64,000 nt of DNA from Brevibacillus sp. GTDB lineage: Bacteria; Bacillota; Bacilli; Brevibacillales; Brevibacillaceae. The stretch lies in contig JACDOF010000001.1 in NCBI GenBank assembly GCA_017656235.1, positions 372,001 to 436,000 of the forward strand. Reading direction: 5' to 3'. The position numbers and the translations under genes were made by a program. The notes beneath the pieces were generated by a model, which saw only the letters and a program-made list of their open reading frames with translations, was not told the DNA's origin and ran no database searches. Of the stretch, positions 27,628-36,352 are shown piece after piece; position 1 is the stretch's first letter; each line of letters begins with the position of its first letter.

Positions 27628-28263
27628 ATGGTGGACTTTTACAAAAAGATTGGCGATTTCCAACTGGATGTACTGCGGGAAGTGGGCAATATCGGGGCCG
27701 GACACGCTGCCACTGCACTGGCCAAGCTGCTGCAGAGAGAAGTGGACATGAAGGTACCGCTGGTGAAGATTCTCTCCTTTGACGAGATCGCTGACTTTGT
27801 CGGCGGTGCGGAAACGGTTGTCGTCACGGTATTTCTGCGGGTTGAAGGAGACTGCCCGGGCAACATGTTTTTCATCATCGACGAAATGTCAGCTCATAAC
27901 CTGCTCACTCAACTCCTGGGTGTTGAAGCGGGCGAGTGGAGCGGACAGTTAAGCGAAATGGAATTGTCGACCCTGCTGGAGATTGGCAATATCCTCGTAG
28001 GTTCGTATCTGTCTTCCCTGGCCGATTTTACCGGTCTTAACCTGCAGCCCAGTGTACCGTCCCTGGCTATCGACATGGCTGGTGCCATTCTCAGCTACGG
28101 ACTGATCGAACTGGGACGTCAGGGTGATGTTGCCCTTACCATTGACACCGCATTTTTTGAAGGAAGCGAAGAAGTGAAGGGACACTTCTTCCTCATACCA
28201 GATCCGGAAACGTTTTACAAGTTATTTTCTTCATTGGGAGTTCCGCTAGATGGAAATTATTAA
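27628..28263 (+). CDS. cheC: CheY-P phosphatase CheC
   Basis: 211 residues. Both conserved phosphatase signatures are intact: LREVGNIGAGHAATAL near the N-terminus and LLEIGNILVGSYLSSL in the middle, each with the catalytic Glu-x-x-Asn pair. CheC hydrolyses CheY-P and is stimulated by CheD. It overlaps cheD by 14 bp, which fits their physical partnership. Confidence 0.97.
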   Translation: MVDFYKKIGDFQLDVLREVGNIGAGHAATALAKLLQREVDMKVPLVKILSFDEIADFVGGAETVVVTVFLRVEGDCPGNMFFIIDEMSAHNLLTQLLGVEAGEWSGQLSEMELSTLLEIGNILVGSYLSSLADFTGLNLQPSVPSLAIDMAGAILSYGLIELGRQGDVALTIDTAFFEGSEEVKGHFFLIPDPETFYKLFSSLGVPLDGNY

Positions 28264-28738
28264 AATCGGAATGGCCGATTTGGGCTGGGCGAAAGCTCCG
28301 GATCGGCTGCGAACAACCGGCTTGGGCTCCTGCGTGGGCGTGGTGCTCTACGATGCTTTAGCCAAAATCGCCGGCATGGCCCACGTGATGCTGCCGGATT
28401 CATCGCTGGCAAAAAGCAGCCAAGCTGCCGCGATTGGCAAATATGCTGACACCGCCATTCCGGAGCTGATCAGACAGATGCAGCAGGCCGGCGCTGCCCC
28501 GCACCGTATGACCGCCAAGCTGGCGGGTGGTGCCCAAATGTTTTCCTTTATGGCAGGAAACGATACGCTGCGGATTGGGCCGCGAAACGTGGAGGCGTGC
28601 CGCTCTGTTCTGACTCAGGCCCGTATCCCGATCGTTGCCGAAGAAACGGGTGGCAACTGCGGACGCACCATCGAGATGGACGCCGAGACCGGTATCTTGC
28701 ATATCCGCACAGTAAACCAAGGAGTTAAGGAAGTTTAA
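28250..28738 (+). CDS. cheD: Chemoreceptor glutamine deamidase CheD
   Basis: 162 residues. The catalytic Cys is in GLGSCVGVVLYD and the His in GMAHVMLPDS, the expected CheD active-site motifs. It deamidates receptor glutamines and binds CheC. ATG 28250 lies inside the end of cheC. The following gene is a small membrane protein and not sigD directly, unlike B. subtilis. Confidence 0.97.
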   Translation: MEIIKIGMADLGWAKAPDRLRTTGLGSCVGVVLYDALAKIAGMAHVMLPDSSLAKSSQAAAIGKYADTAIPELIRQMQQAGAAPHRMTAKLAGGAQMFSFMAGNDTLRIGPRNVEACRSVLTQARIPIVAEETGGNCGRTIEMDAETGILHIRTVNQGVKEV

Positions 28739-28741
28739 GCC

Positions 28742-29125
28742 ATGGCTAACACGCTGAAGTTTAACTTGTTTATGGGTGGACTCGCTTTTTTGATCACGTT
28801 CGTATCCGCTTTGTCCGCAAACGTGTGGCTTGTCTCGCTCGAACGTGCCATATGCGCCTTTTTCTTGTTCTTTCTGATCGCTTTTCCCATTCACTGGTTG
28901 TATCGCGCATGGCTGGGACAAGCAGATTCCGGCAAGGAAAGCGGAGAAGCGGGTCAACATGTTGATCTGGTCGCAGCGGATGAACAATCTGAGGCTGCAT
29001 CGTCGGAGCGCGAGCCGGAGGGGGAGGAGTTTACGCCGCTGTCGGCTCCGCGCGTGGATACCAAGCAGACTGACGTACAACCTGCAGATATTGCGAACAT
29101 CGTAAGACGGTTAACGGATGAATAA
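28742..29125 (+). CDS. Uncharacterised two-helix membrane protein between cheD and sigD
   Basis: 127 residues, not recognised. Two hydrophobic helices (about 7-27 and 34-54) are followed by an acidic, Ser/Glu/Ala-rich tail (about 60-105) and a short C-terminal segment ADIANIVRRL that may be helical. No catalytic motif. It has no counterpart in the B. subtilis fla/che operon, where cheD is followed by sigD. ATG 28742 is 3 bp after the cheD stop with AAGGAAG upstream, so it is clearly co-transcribed and translated with the chemotaxis genes. Confidence 0.85.
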   Translation: MANTLKFNLFMGGLAFLITFVSALSANVWLVSLERAICAFFLFFLIAFPIHWLYRAWLGQADSGKESGEAGQHVDLVAADEQSEAASSEREPEGEEFTPLSAPRVDTKQTDVQPADIANIVRRLTDE

Positions 29126-29141
29126 AGGTTGGTGGTAAACC

Positions 29142-29930
29142 ATGGCTCACGTAATCAATCGCGCGAAGACGAAAGAATTTGACAAATGGATCGCTTGGAA
29201 AGAAGAAGGAAATCGCCAGGCAGAAACAGAATTGATAGAACAGTTCATTCCACTCGTACACAAAGTAGTCAATCGCTTGGCGATTGGCCTGCCCAACAAC
29301 GTCGACAAGGATGATCTGGTCAGTTACGGCAGGTTCGGCCTGTTGGACGCGATCAACAAGTTCGACCATACGCGCGGGTTAAAGTTCGAAACGTACGCAA
29401 TGTGGCGGATCCGTGGGGCGATCATTGACGGACTGCGGGAGAACGATTGGATCCCCCGCACGGTGCGGGAGAAGGCCAAAAAGATCGAAGAGGCGTACAC
29501 GGTGCTGGAGCAAAAATTCCTGCGAACACCAAGTGATCAGGAAGTTTGCGAGTATCTTGGAATCAGTGAGCAGGAGCTTCACCAGGTAGTGTACGATACC
29601 TCGCTGGCCTCGATGGTTTCCATCGATGAAACCGTAGGGGAAGAAGACGAACAGAAGACAGCACGGCACAGTTACATTATTGATGAGATTTCCCCATGCC
29701 CGGAGAGCGTAGCGGAAGTGAGAAGCTTGAAAGAAGTGCTGACCCGGGCCATCGACAAGCTGCCCGAGAAAGAGCGGCTGGTCGTATCCCTTTTTTACTT
29801 CGAGGAACTGACACTATCGGAGATCGCTGAAGTGATGGGCCTCTCCCCTTCGCGGATTTCACAGCTTCACTCAAAGGCAATTTTTCGACTCCGCTCCGCG
29901 TTGACGCGTTGGAAGTCCCAATTGTTGTAA
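29142..29930 (+). CDS. sigD: RNA polymerase sigma factor for flagellar genes, SigD/FliA
   Basis: 262 residues. Sigma-70 family of the FliA type: region 2 (DLVSYGRFGLLDAINKFD; LKFETYAMWRIRGAIIDGLR), region 3, and region 4 with a helix-turn-helix (LTLSEIAEVMGLSPSRISQLHSKA, split here: LTLSEIAEVM then GLSPSRISQLHSKA). It directs transcription of late flagellar, filament and chemoreceptor genes. ATG 29142 is preceded by GGTTGGTGG. The FapA-type gene starts 38 bp after the stop. Confidence 0.97.
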   Translation: MAHVINRAKTKEFDKWIAWKEEGNRQAETELIEQFIPLVHKVVNRLAIGLPNNVDKDDLVSYGRFGLLDAINKFDHTRGLKFETYAMWRIRGAIIDGLRENDWIPRTVREKAKKIEEAYTVLEQKFLRTPSDQEVCEYLGISEQELHQVVYDTSLASMVSIDETVGEEDEQKTARHSYIIDEISPCPESVAEVRSLKEVLTRAIDKLPEKERLVVSLFYFEELTLSEIAEVMGLSPSRISQLHSKAIFRLRSALTRWKSQLL

Positions 29931-29968
29931 GTCGGCGCAGTTGGGCACAGATAAAGGAGGTGAGACAG

Positions 29969-31369
29969 ATGCAACCACCGTACACAATTGAAGTAACCGT
30001 GGCAGATGACAAAATGGCTGCACAGTTGATTCTGCGTACGGAGGGAGCTGAGTTCACACTGACTGAGGGCGAGTTGACGGATGTGCTGTCCAAACACGGC
30101 ATCGTGTATGGCATTGACCGTACGATGATTCAACAGCTGTGTCAGACACCTCACAAGTACGCCAACGTCCCGCTGACCATCGCCCGCGGTAAACACCCCG
30201 CGCCAGGCAAGAATGCGTGGATCGAACACACCTTCCAATCAACCGGACTGGGGGACGGCAAGCCCAAAGAACTGGAAGACGGGCGAGTTGACTTCTACAA
30301 CGTGACTTCCATTGCCAATGTGACGCGCGGGCAGCTGCTGGCACGAAAACATCCGGCTGTCCCTGGCGAAGAGGGAATTGCCGTCACAGGAGAGCATACG
30401 GCTCCACCACCGGTGAAAGACGCCGTCATCAAGCCGGGCAAAAATGTCGTGTTGAATGAAGACAAAACACTGCTTTACGCAACCATTGACGGACAGGTGT
30501 CCATCACGGAAAATCAGAAAATAAACGTTTTTCCGGTATTCGAAGTGAATGGCGACGTAGACTTTAATGTCGGCAACATCGATTTTGTCGGTACGGTTGT
30601 CATCCGCGGCAATATCCCGACCGGGTTCCGCGTCAAGGCTTCGGGGGATATTCGCGTCTACGGCAGCGTGGAAGGCGCGGAGGTGGAAGCAGGAGGTTCC
30701 ATCGAGATAAAAAACGGGATCGCTGCCCAGGATAAAGGATATGTCAAAGCAGGCGTCGATGTAATCGCTTCCTACATTCAAAACGGAAATGTTTCCGCCG
30801 GTAATGAAGTGATCATCTCGCAAAGCATCATGTTTTCACAGGTTCGCGCCGGAAAAAACGTGATCTGCACACGAACCAAGGGCATCATTATCGGCGGGAC
30901 GATTCAGGCAGGCGAGAAAATATGTGCCCGTGTCATCGGCAACCAGAGTTCCACCCCGACCGTACTGGAAGTGGGAGTCAAGCCGGAGCTGCGCAACGAA
31001 TGGCAGCAAATCAGCAAAGAGATGCAGACTCACTATGAAAACCTGCGCAAAACCGACCAGGCGTTGTCCGTTCTGGATCAACTTGTTCAGACCCATGGCG
31101 AACTGCCGGCTGACAAGAAAGCGCTGCAGATCAAATTGACCAACACCCGGCTCATGCTGGAAAAGGAACTGAAACAACTGCATGAGCGTAAAAAAGAAGT
31201 AGAGTCAGAATTGGAAGGGGACGTTCCGGCCAGCGTGGAAGCGCAGGTCGTGATGTATCCAGGGATCAAGCTAGTGATTGGCAAACTGGTACGTTTCATT
31301 AAACAGGAATATTCCCGTACGCGTTTTCTTGTCCTGGATGGCGAGATTACCAACTCACCCCTTTACTAA
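29969..31369 (+). CDS. FapA family (DUF342) protein
   Basis: 466 residues. Resembles the DUF342/FapA family: an N-terminal domain, a repeated beta-helix-like core with many Gly/Val repeats (about 170-320, e.g. VNGDVDFNVGNIDFVGTVVI, KASGDIRVYGSVEGAEV) and a C-terminal coiled coil (about 345-420). In Vibrio, FapA is linked to polar flagellation; in Bacillales the role is unknown. ATG 29969 is chosen because AAAGGAGGTGA lies just upstream. Its place right after sigD suggests a flagellar or surface role, which is inference. Confidence 0.88.
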   Translation: MQPPYTIEVTVADDKMAAQLILRTEGAEFTLTEGELTDVLSKHGIVYGIDRTMIQQLCQTPHKYANVPLTIARGKHPAPGKNAWIEHTFQSTGLGDGKPKELEDGRVDFYNVTSIANVTRGQLLARKHPAVPGEEGIAVTGEHTAPPPVKDAVIKPGKNVVLNEDKTLLYATIDGQVSITENQKINVFPVFEVNGDVDFNVGNIDFVGTVVIRGNIPTGFRVKASGDIRVYGSVEGAEVEAGGSIEIKNGIAAQDKGYVKAGVDVIASYIQNGNVSAGNEVIISQSIMFSQVRAGKNVICTRTKGIIIGGTIQAGEKICARVIGNQSSTPTVLEVGVKPELRNEWQQISKEMQTHYENLRKTDQALSVLDQLVQTHGELPADKKALQIKLTNTRLMLEKELKQLHERKKEVESELEGDVPASVEAQVVMYPGIKLVIGKLVRFIKQEYSRTRFLVLDGEITNSPLY

Positions 31370-31376
31370 ATACGCT

Positions 31377-31413
31377 GCTTTGGCCAGACCAGCCAAGCCG
31401 GTTTGACCAAAGC
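31377..31413 (+). other. Intercistronic hairpin downstream of the FapA gene
   Basis: GCTTTGG (31377-31383) pairs with CCAAAGC (31407-31413), and CAGACC (31385-31390) pairs with GGTTTG (31400-31405) allowing one G-T, around a 9-nt loop, with a single 1x1 mismatch. No T tract follows, so it looks like an mRNA processing or stability hairpin and not a terminator. Confidence 0.6.
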
Positions 31414-31434
31414 GTGCAAGGGAGATGATCGCCA

Positions 31435-31761
31435 ATGAGTCTTAAAGCGGTCGAATTGCAAGTCGCACTGCCTCGCACACAGGAGGTTACCCGCATCCAG
31501 GATCAACAGCAGCAGCGGTCGATGCACGAACAACAGGAGTTGATCGCTGCGCGCAAGGAACTGGACGAACTGGCCCGAAACCGACCGACAGACGTAAGCG
31601 AAGCGGCCCAGGGACAGATCAGGGAGAAACAGGACAGGAATAAAAGGCGCGATGCGGTTGCGAAGCGGAAGCGGACGGACAGCGAACAGGCAGATAAAAA
31701 GCGCGAACAGCAACTGCTGAGCGATCCGGTACGCGGTCGCCATATAGACATTTCCCTATAA
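31435..31761 (+). CDS. Uncharacterised charged small protein in the sigD-distal operon
   Basis: 108 residues, not recognised functionally. Almost entirely charged or Gln residues, predicted long helix, no Cys, no membrane segment. The N-terminus (LKAVELQVALPRTQEVTRIQ) and the C-terminal DPVRGRHIDISL look like the conserved ends, with a variable Lys/Arg/Gln/Glu middle. ATG 31435 has AAGGGAG about 10 nt upstream. It sits between the FapA gene and the SwrB-like gene and is absent from B. subtilis at this place. Confidence 0.8.
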   Translation: MSLKAVELQVALPRTQEVTRIQDQQQQRSMHEQQELIAARKELDELARNRPTDVSEAAQGQIREKQDRNKRRDAVAKRKRTDSEQADKKREQQLLSDPVRGRHIDISL

Positions 31762-31773
31762 CGGAGACAACAG

Positions 31774-32277
31774 GTGAATGCGATGGGTCAACCTATCTTA
31801 CTCCTTGCAGCAGCAGGCATCCTGATTGTGATCGGCGCTCTGTTATGGTTTCGAAGAGCAGAGACCGCCCCGCAAGCCCCTCTTTTGGAACGGATGAGGG
31901 AACAGGCGCACATCGAGGAGACAGTGAAGCGGTTTGTCACAGAGATCAAACAAGAAAACCAGCGGATCATAAGCCGTTTCCAGAGCAGCAAGGCGGAATG
32001 GAAGGAAGAAATGGAACAACTGCGCGTCCGTGTGGCGCAGCTCGAACAGCAGGTAGCTGAATTGTCGGGCATGGTGCGCATGTCATCGGCAGAATCTGCA
32101 GTCGGCACCCGGCAAAACGAAGATCGGCTCTCTCTCAAAAACCGTTACAAGCGTGTCTTTGAACTGGAAAGCGAAGGACTTGGTGCGGAAGAAATCGCCA
32201 AACGTCTCGGCGCAGGACGGGGCGAGGTTGAACTCATCCTGTCTCTGGCAGCCAAAGGGGAGGGAACCAGCCGATGA
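31774..32277 (+). CDS. SwrB-like membrane-anchored coiled-coil protein
   Basis: 167 residues. An N-terminal membrane helix (about 7-26), a coiled coil (about 40-110) and a C-terminal helix-turn-helix-like segment (RYKRVFELESEGLGAEEIAK then RLGAGRGEVELILSLA). This architecture and the place between sigD and rpsB match B. subtilis SwrB (YlxL), which activates flagellar type III export and swarming. Sequence identity cannot be judged here, so the symbol is left empty. GTG 31774 has CGGAG 7 nt upstream; ATG 31783 is an alternative. It overlaps the next gene by 4 bp. Confidence 0.8.
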   Translation: MNAMGQPILLLAAAGILIVIGALLWFRRAETAPQAPLLERMREQAHIEETVKRFVTEIKQENQRIISRFQSSKAEWKEEMEQLRVRVAQLEQQVAELSGMVRMSSAESAVGTRQNEDRLSLKNRYKRVFELESEGLGAEEIAKRLGAGRGEVELILSLAAKGEGTSR

Positions 32278-32933
32278 TCGGCCGACAGGCTGTTGTCGGT
32301 TTCGGTTTCGGTCTTTTGTTTGCCGCTGGTTTTCTGTATGTATATCCGGTTCAGCAGCAGAAACCGGAAGCACCTTCCGCCGCGTTATCCACGGAAGAAC
32401 TGGAAGCAGCAGCCAAGGCGCAGGGAAAAGTGATGTTGTCTGCGGAAGAGTACCGGCTGCTTGCTGAACGGGGTCAGTCGGGCGGGCAGACAGTGACAGA
32501 CAATTCGTCTTCCCCAACACCCGCTGCCGTTCGGCCGCGGGAGGAAACGGATCAGAACCCTCTCAGGGAAACCGGAACGGCAGCTTCTCCACTTTCTTCC
32601 CAGGAGGCCGTGGATGCCGAGACGATCGGGCAGAAACAGGGGACGGACAGGGAAGCGGCGGATGGGGCAAGCCAGTTGTCTGCTTCTCACCCTTCCATGG
32701 CGTTCCAAGAGACCGAGCATGGTGTGGTTGTCCATATCGCCAGCGGACTGACCAGTTCGGAAGTAGCCGATCTGCTTTACAAAAGTGGCTTGATTCACGA
32801 CAAACAGGCGTTTGTCGAACGGTTGTGGCAAATGAACAAGCACCGGGACATCCGCATGGGTACGTACACCATTTCCCGCGGAACCAAAACCGATGAAATC
32901 ATTCGCATGATCACCGCTCGCCCCAATGGGTGA
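32274..32933 (+). CDS. Membrane-anchored protein with MltG/YceG N-domain-like tail
   Basis: 219 residues. N-terminal membrane anchor (about 5-25), a Gln/Glu/Ser-rich spacer (about 30-140) and a C-terminal ~70-residue domain (VVHIASGLTSSEVADLLYKS, then MGTYTISRGTKTDEIIRMIT) like the LysM-like first domain of MltG/YceG lytic transglycosylases. The catalytic transglycosylase domain is absent, so enzymatic activity is unlikely. ATG 32274 overlaps the SwrB-like stop by 4 bp. Its last codons form part of the operon terminator hairpin. Possibly a cell-wall targeting factor for the flagellum, by inference. Confidence 0.78.
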   Translation: MIGRQAVVGFGFGLLFAAGFLYVYPVQQQKPEAPSAALSTEELEAAAKAQGKVMLSAEEYRLLAERGQSGGQTVTDNSSSPTPAAVRPREETDQNPLRETGTAASPLSSQEAVDAETIGQKQGTDREAADGASQLSASHPSMAFQETEHGVVVHIASGLTSSEVADLLYKSGLIHDKQAFVERLWQMNKHRDIRMGTYTISRGTKTDEIIRMITARPNG

Positions 32934-32950
32934 AGTGGTTTTTTGTTTTT
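32913..32950 (+). terminator. Terminator of the fla/che operon, overlapping the last gene
   Basis: Stem ACCGCTCGCCC (32913-32923) pairs with GGGTGAAGTGGT (32928-32939) with G-T pairs and one bulged A, followed by a T-rich tract (TTTTTTGTTTTTG). The stop codon of the preceding gene (32931-32933) lies in the 3' arm. Confidence 0.75.
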
Positions 32951-32961
32951 GCGGTCGTTTC

Positions 32962-32990
32962 TTGCATTTGCCTTTTCCATGTGATATATT
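32962..32990 (+). promoter_or_regulatory. Sigma-A-type promoter for rpsB-tsf
   Basis: TTGCAT (32962-32967) and TATATT (32985-32990) separated by exactly 17 bp, in an AT-rich gap directly after the flagellar operon terminator. Confidence 0.85.
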
Positions 32991-33022
32991 GATCTACGGT
33001 GTTGAAAACGCACGTCGTCCAA

Positions 33023-33059
33023 TTCCGGCAAGGGTGCTACTTCGGTAGTTTTGCCGGAA
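33023..33059 (+). promoter_or_regulatory. Hairpin leader of rpsB mRNA
   Basis: TTCCGGCAA (33023-33031) pairs perfectly with TTGCCGGAA (33051-33059), and an inner CTAC/GTAG stem (33037-33040, 33045-33048) closes a TTCG tetraloop. No T tract follows, so it is not a terminator. It lies in the 5' leader about 57 nt before the rpsB start and could be an S2 autoregulatory site, which is inference. Confidence 0.7.
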
Positions 33060-33115
33060 GATGCGGGCGGCGGAGGGAAGACACAAAAACCATCTTAAGA
33101 GGAGGTGTGAACAAT

Positions 33116-33829
33116 ATGGCGGTTATTTCCATGAAACAGCTCCTCGAGGCTGGTGTTCACTTCGGGCACCAAACTCGTCGCTGGAACCCGAAAATGGAAC
33201 GCTATATTTTCACAGAACGTAACGGTATTTACATCATCGACCTGCAAAAAACGGTCAAGAAAGTGGAGGAAGCCTACAACTTCGTGCGCGAACTGGCGGC
33301 CAACGGCGGCAAAATGCTGTTTGTCGGCACCAAAAAGCAGGCGCAGGACTCCGTCAAGGAAGAGGCTGAGCGCACGGGTCACTACTACATCAACCAGCGC
33401 TGGCTGGGCGGGACGCTGACCAACTTTGAGACGATCCAAAAGCGTATTGCACGCCTTGCCGAGCTGAAGCGGATGGAAGAAGACGGTACGTTTGATGTCC
33501 TGCCGAAAAAAGAAGTGATCATCCTTCGCAAGGAAAAAGAGCGTCTGGAGAAGTTTTTGGGCGGTATCGCCAACATGGAAAAACTGCCGGACGCGCTGTT
33601 CGTCATCGATCCGCGCAAGGAACGCATTGCCGTTGCGGAAGCTCGCAAGCTGGGCATCCCGATTGTGGCAATCGTCGACACCAACTGTGATCCCGACGAG
33701 ATTGACTACGTGATCCCCGGCAACGATGACGCAATTCGTGCTGTAAAACTGCTGACCTCCAAAATGGCTGACGCGCTGTTGGAAGGCAGCCAGGGCCAAG
33801 GCGGCGAGGAAGAACAAACCACGGCGTAA
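33116..33829 (+). CDS. rpsB: 30S ribosomal protein S2
   Basis: 237 residues, normal for uS2. Signature pieces include [19 protein letters not shown] at the N-terminus and [19 protein letters not shown] with [18 protein letters not shown] in the second half. The C-terminal tail is acidic with Gly/Gln. ATG 33116 follows AGGAGGTG; the frame is open upstream through the leader but those codons lack an RBS. It is separated from tsf by a hairpin that could adjust the S2:EF-Ts ratio. Confidence 0.99.
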   Translation: MAVISMKQLLEAGVHFGHQTRRWNPKMERYIFTERNGIYIIDLQKTVKKVEEAYNFVRELAANGGKMLFVGTKKQAQDSVKEEAERTGHYYINQRWLGGTLTNFETIQKRIARLAELKRMEEDGTFDVLPKKEVIILRKEKERLEKFLGGIANMEKLPDALFVIDPRKERIAVAEARKLGIPIVAIVDTNCDPDEIDYVIPGNDDAIRAVKLLTSKMADALLEGSQGQGGEEEQTTA

Positions 33830-33837
33830 CGAACGAG

Positions 33838-33879
33838 GGTGGACTGAGGGTTTCAGAACCCCGTCCACCTTTCCTTTTG
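33838..33879 (+). terminator. Attenuator-like hairpin between rpsB and tsf
   Basis: GGTGGAC (33838-33844) pairs with GTCCACC (33863-33869); inside, GGGTT (33848-33852) pairs with AACCC (33858-33862). An imperfect T tract (TTTCCTTTTG) follows, so partial termination between the two genes is plausible. Confidence 0.7.
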
Positions 33880-33939
33880 ATCGTGCGCTACATAATGGTT
33901 ACCCCATCCACCATAACCATGTGTAAGGAGGACGATTGT

Positions 33940-34827
33940 ATGGCAGTAAGTGCACAACTGGTAAAGGAACTGCGCGAAAGAACTGGCGCGGGAATGATGG
34001 ACTGCAAAAAGGCGCTGGAAGAAACCGGCGGCGATATGGAAAAGGCGATCGACCTGTTGCGTGAGCGCGGAATCGCCAAGGCGGCCAAAAAAGCGGGCCG
34101 CGTCGCTGCGGAAGGCTTGGCCGCGACGGCTTTATCCGGCAATTTCGCAGCCATTGTCGAATTGAACTGTGAGACCGACTTTGTAGCCAAAAACCCGGAA
34201 TTCCAAACGCTGGTCAAGGAAATTGCCGAGCATATCGTTTCACAGCGCCCGGCAACTGTGGAAGAAGCATTGGAACAACCGTTCAAAGGCAGCGGAGAAA
34301 AACTGGGTCAGGTAATCAGCGAGAAGGTGGCCACCATCGGCGAAAACATCACGCTGCGCCGATTTGCTGTACTTGAAAAAACGGATGGCGGCGTGTTTGG
34401 CGAATACCTGCACATGGGCGGCAAGATCGGTGTGCTGACCGTGCTGGAGGGAACGTCCGACGAGGTGCTGGCCAAGGACATCGCCATGCATGCAGCAGCG
34501 GCTAATCCGCGCTACGCTACTCGGGACGAGGTTTCTCAAGAAGAGATTGACCGTGAACGGGAAGTATTGAAAAACCAGGCCCTTTCGGAAGGAAAGCCGG
34601 CCAACATCGTGGAAAAAATGGTTGAAGGGCGTCTCGCCAAGTTCTTTGAAGAATACTGCCTGGTTGAACAACCGTTTGTAAAAGACCCGGATAAAAAGGT
34701 GTCCGCTCTCTTGAAAGAAAAAGGCGCCGCGCTGAAGTCCTTTGTGCGCTATCAAGTCGGCGAGGGCATCGAGAAAAAGCAAGAAGACTTCGCCGCTGAA
34801 GTTATGGCGCAAGTGAATAAGAAGTAA
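33940..34827 (+). CDS. tsf: Translation elongation factor Ts
   Basis: 295 residues, usual EF-Ts length. The nucleotide-exchange factor for EF-Tu. The N-terminal UBA-like domain ([20 protein letters not shown]) and the [14 protein letters not shown] signature are present, with two core domains following. ATG 33940 has AAGGAGGACG upstream. A strong terminator follows. Confidence 0.99.
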   Translation: MAVSAQLVKELRERTGAGMMDCKKALEETGGDMEKAIDLLRERGIAKAAKKAGRVAAEGLAATALSGNFAAIVELNCETDFVAKNPEFQTLVKEIAEHIVSQRPATVEEALEQPFKGSGEKLGQVISEKVATIGENITLRRFAVLEKTDGGVFGEYLHMGGKIGVLTVLEGTSDEVLAKDIAMHAAAANPRYATRDEVSQEEIDREREVLKNQALSEGKPANIVEKMVEGRLAKFFEEYCLVEQPFVKDPDKKVSALLKEKGAALKSFVRYQVGEGIEKKQEDFAAEVMAQVNKK

Positions 34828-34836
34828 AAACGTAAC

Positions 34837-34865
34837 AAGGGAACACCGGCGTGTTCCCTTTTTTA
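34837..34865 (+). terminator. Intrinsic terminator of rpsB-tsf
   Basis: Perfect 10-bp stem AAGGGAACAC (34837-34846) with GTGTTCCCTT (34851-34860), loop CGGC, then a T run. Confidence 0.92.
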
Positions 34866-34886
34866 AGAGGAGGCTGGTTGATCTGC

Positions 34887-34941
34887 TCCTTCCGTTCAAC
34901 CGGTACCTTCTCAGCGGGTACGCTTGCTTTGGCCGGAAGGA
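34887..34941 (+). promoter_or_regulatory. Nested stem-loop upstream of pyrH
   Basis: TCCTTCCG (34887-34894) pairs with CGGAAGGA (34934-34941) and inside it GTACC (34903-34907) pairs with GGTAC (34917-34921). No T tract follows. It lies in the 120-bp gap between the tsf terminator and pyrH, where a promoter for pyrH should also be, although none stands out. Function unknown. Confidence 0.5.
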
Positions 34942-34946
34942 AATGA

Positions 34947-35714
<768 letters not shown>

Positions 35715-35715
35715 A

Positions 35716-36273
35716 ATGCCACAGTCGATACTAAAAGATATGGAAGAACGCATGTCCAAGGCAGTTGCCACCTTGAAAAAAGACCTCGCCGCGCTGCGCG
35801 CCGGCAGGGCCAATCCTGCTCTTTTGGACAAAGTGACTGTCGATTATTACGGCACGCCCACGCCGATCAATCAATTGGCTAACATCAGCGCTCCGGAAGC
35901 CCGCCTGCTGACAATCCAGCCATGGGACAAATCGGCCCTCAAGGATATTGAGCGGGCCATCCAGCAGTCCGATTTGGGTCTGACGCCGTCCAATGATGGG
36001 TCCATTATCCGCATCGCCATCCCGCCGTTGACCGAAGAACGCCGACGGGAGTTGGTCAAGGTGGCCGGTAAAGACGGCGAAGAAGCAAAAGTGGCGATTC
36101 GCAACATTCGCCGCGACGCCAACGAGGAAATCAAGAAATTGGAGAAGGCAGGCACGATTTCGGAGGACGAGTCCCGCCGCCACCAGGAGACCATTCAGAA
36201 AACCACAGACAAGTTTATCGGCGAAGTGGATAAACTTGTAAAAGAAAAAGAGAAAGAGATCATGGAAGTGTAA
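35716..36273 (+). CDS. frr: Ribosome recycling factor
   Basis: 185 residues, the exact usual length. With EF-G it splits post-termination ribosomes. Typical segments: [20 protein letters not shown] and [23 protein letters not shown] 35716 has AGGGGGAAG upstream, overlapping the pyrH end. It is followed by a compact hairpin before uppS. Confidence 0.99.
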   Translation: MPQSILKDMEERMSKAVATLKKDLAALRAGRANPALLDKVTVDYYGTPTPINQLANISAPEARLLTIQPWDKSALKDIERAIQQSDLGLTPSNDGSIIRIAIPPLTEERRRELVKVAGKDGEEAKVAIRNIRRDANEEIKKLEKAGTISEDESRRHQETIQKTTDKFIGEVDKLVKEKEKEIMEV

Positions 36274-36296
36274 GCGGCTGGCTTAAAGGACGGAGA

Positions 36297-36317
36297 TCCC
36301 CCTCTTTTAGAGGGGGA
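36297..36317 (+). other. Compact hairpin between frr and uppS
   Basis: TCCCCCTCT (36297-36305) pairs perfectly with AGAGGGGGA (36309-36317) around a 3-nt TTT loop. The following sequence has no T tract. It may be a processing or stability element, 36 nt before the uppS start. Confidence 0.6.
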
Positions 36318-36352
36318 GTTATGTCTATATCTCTCATTCTGGGGGAACACTT

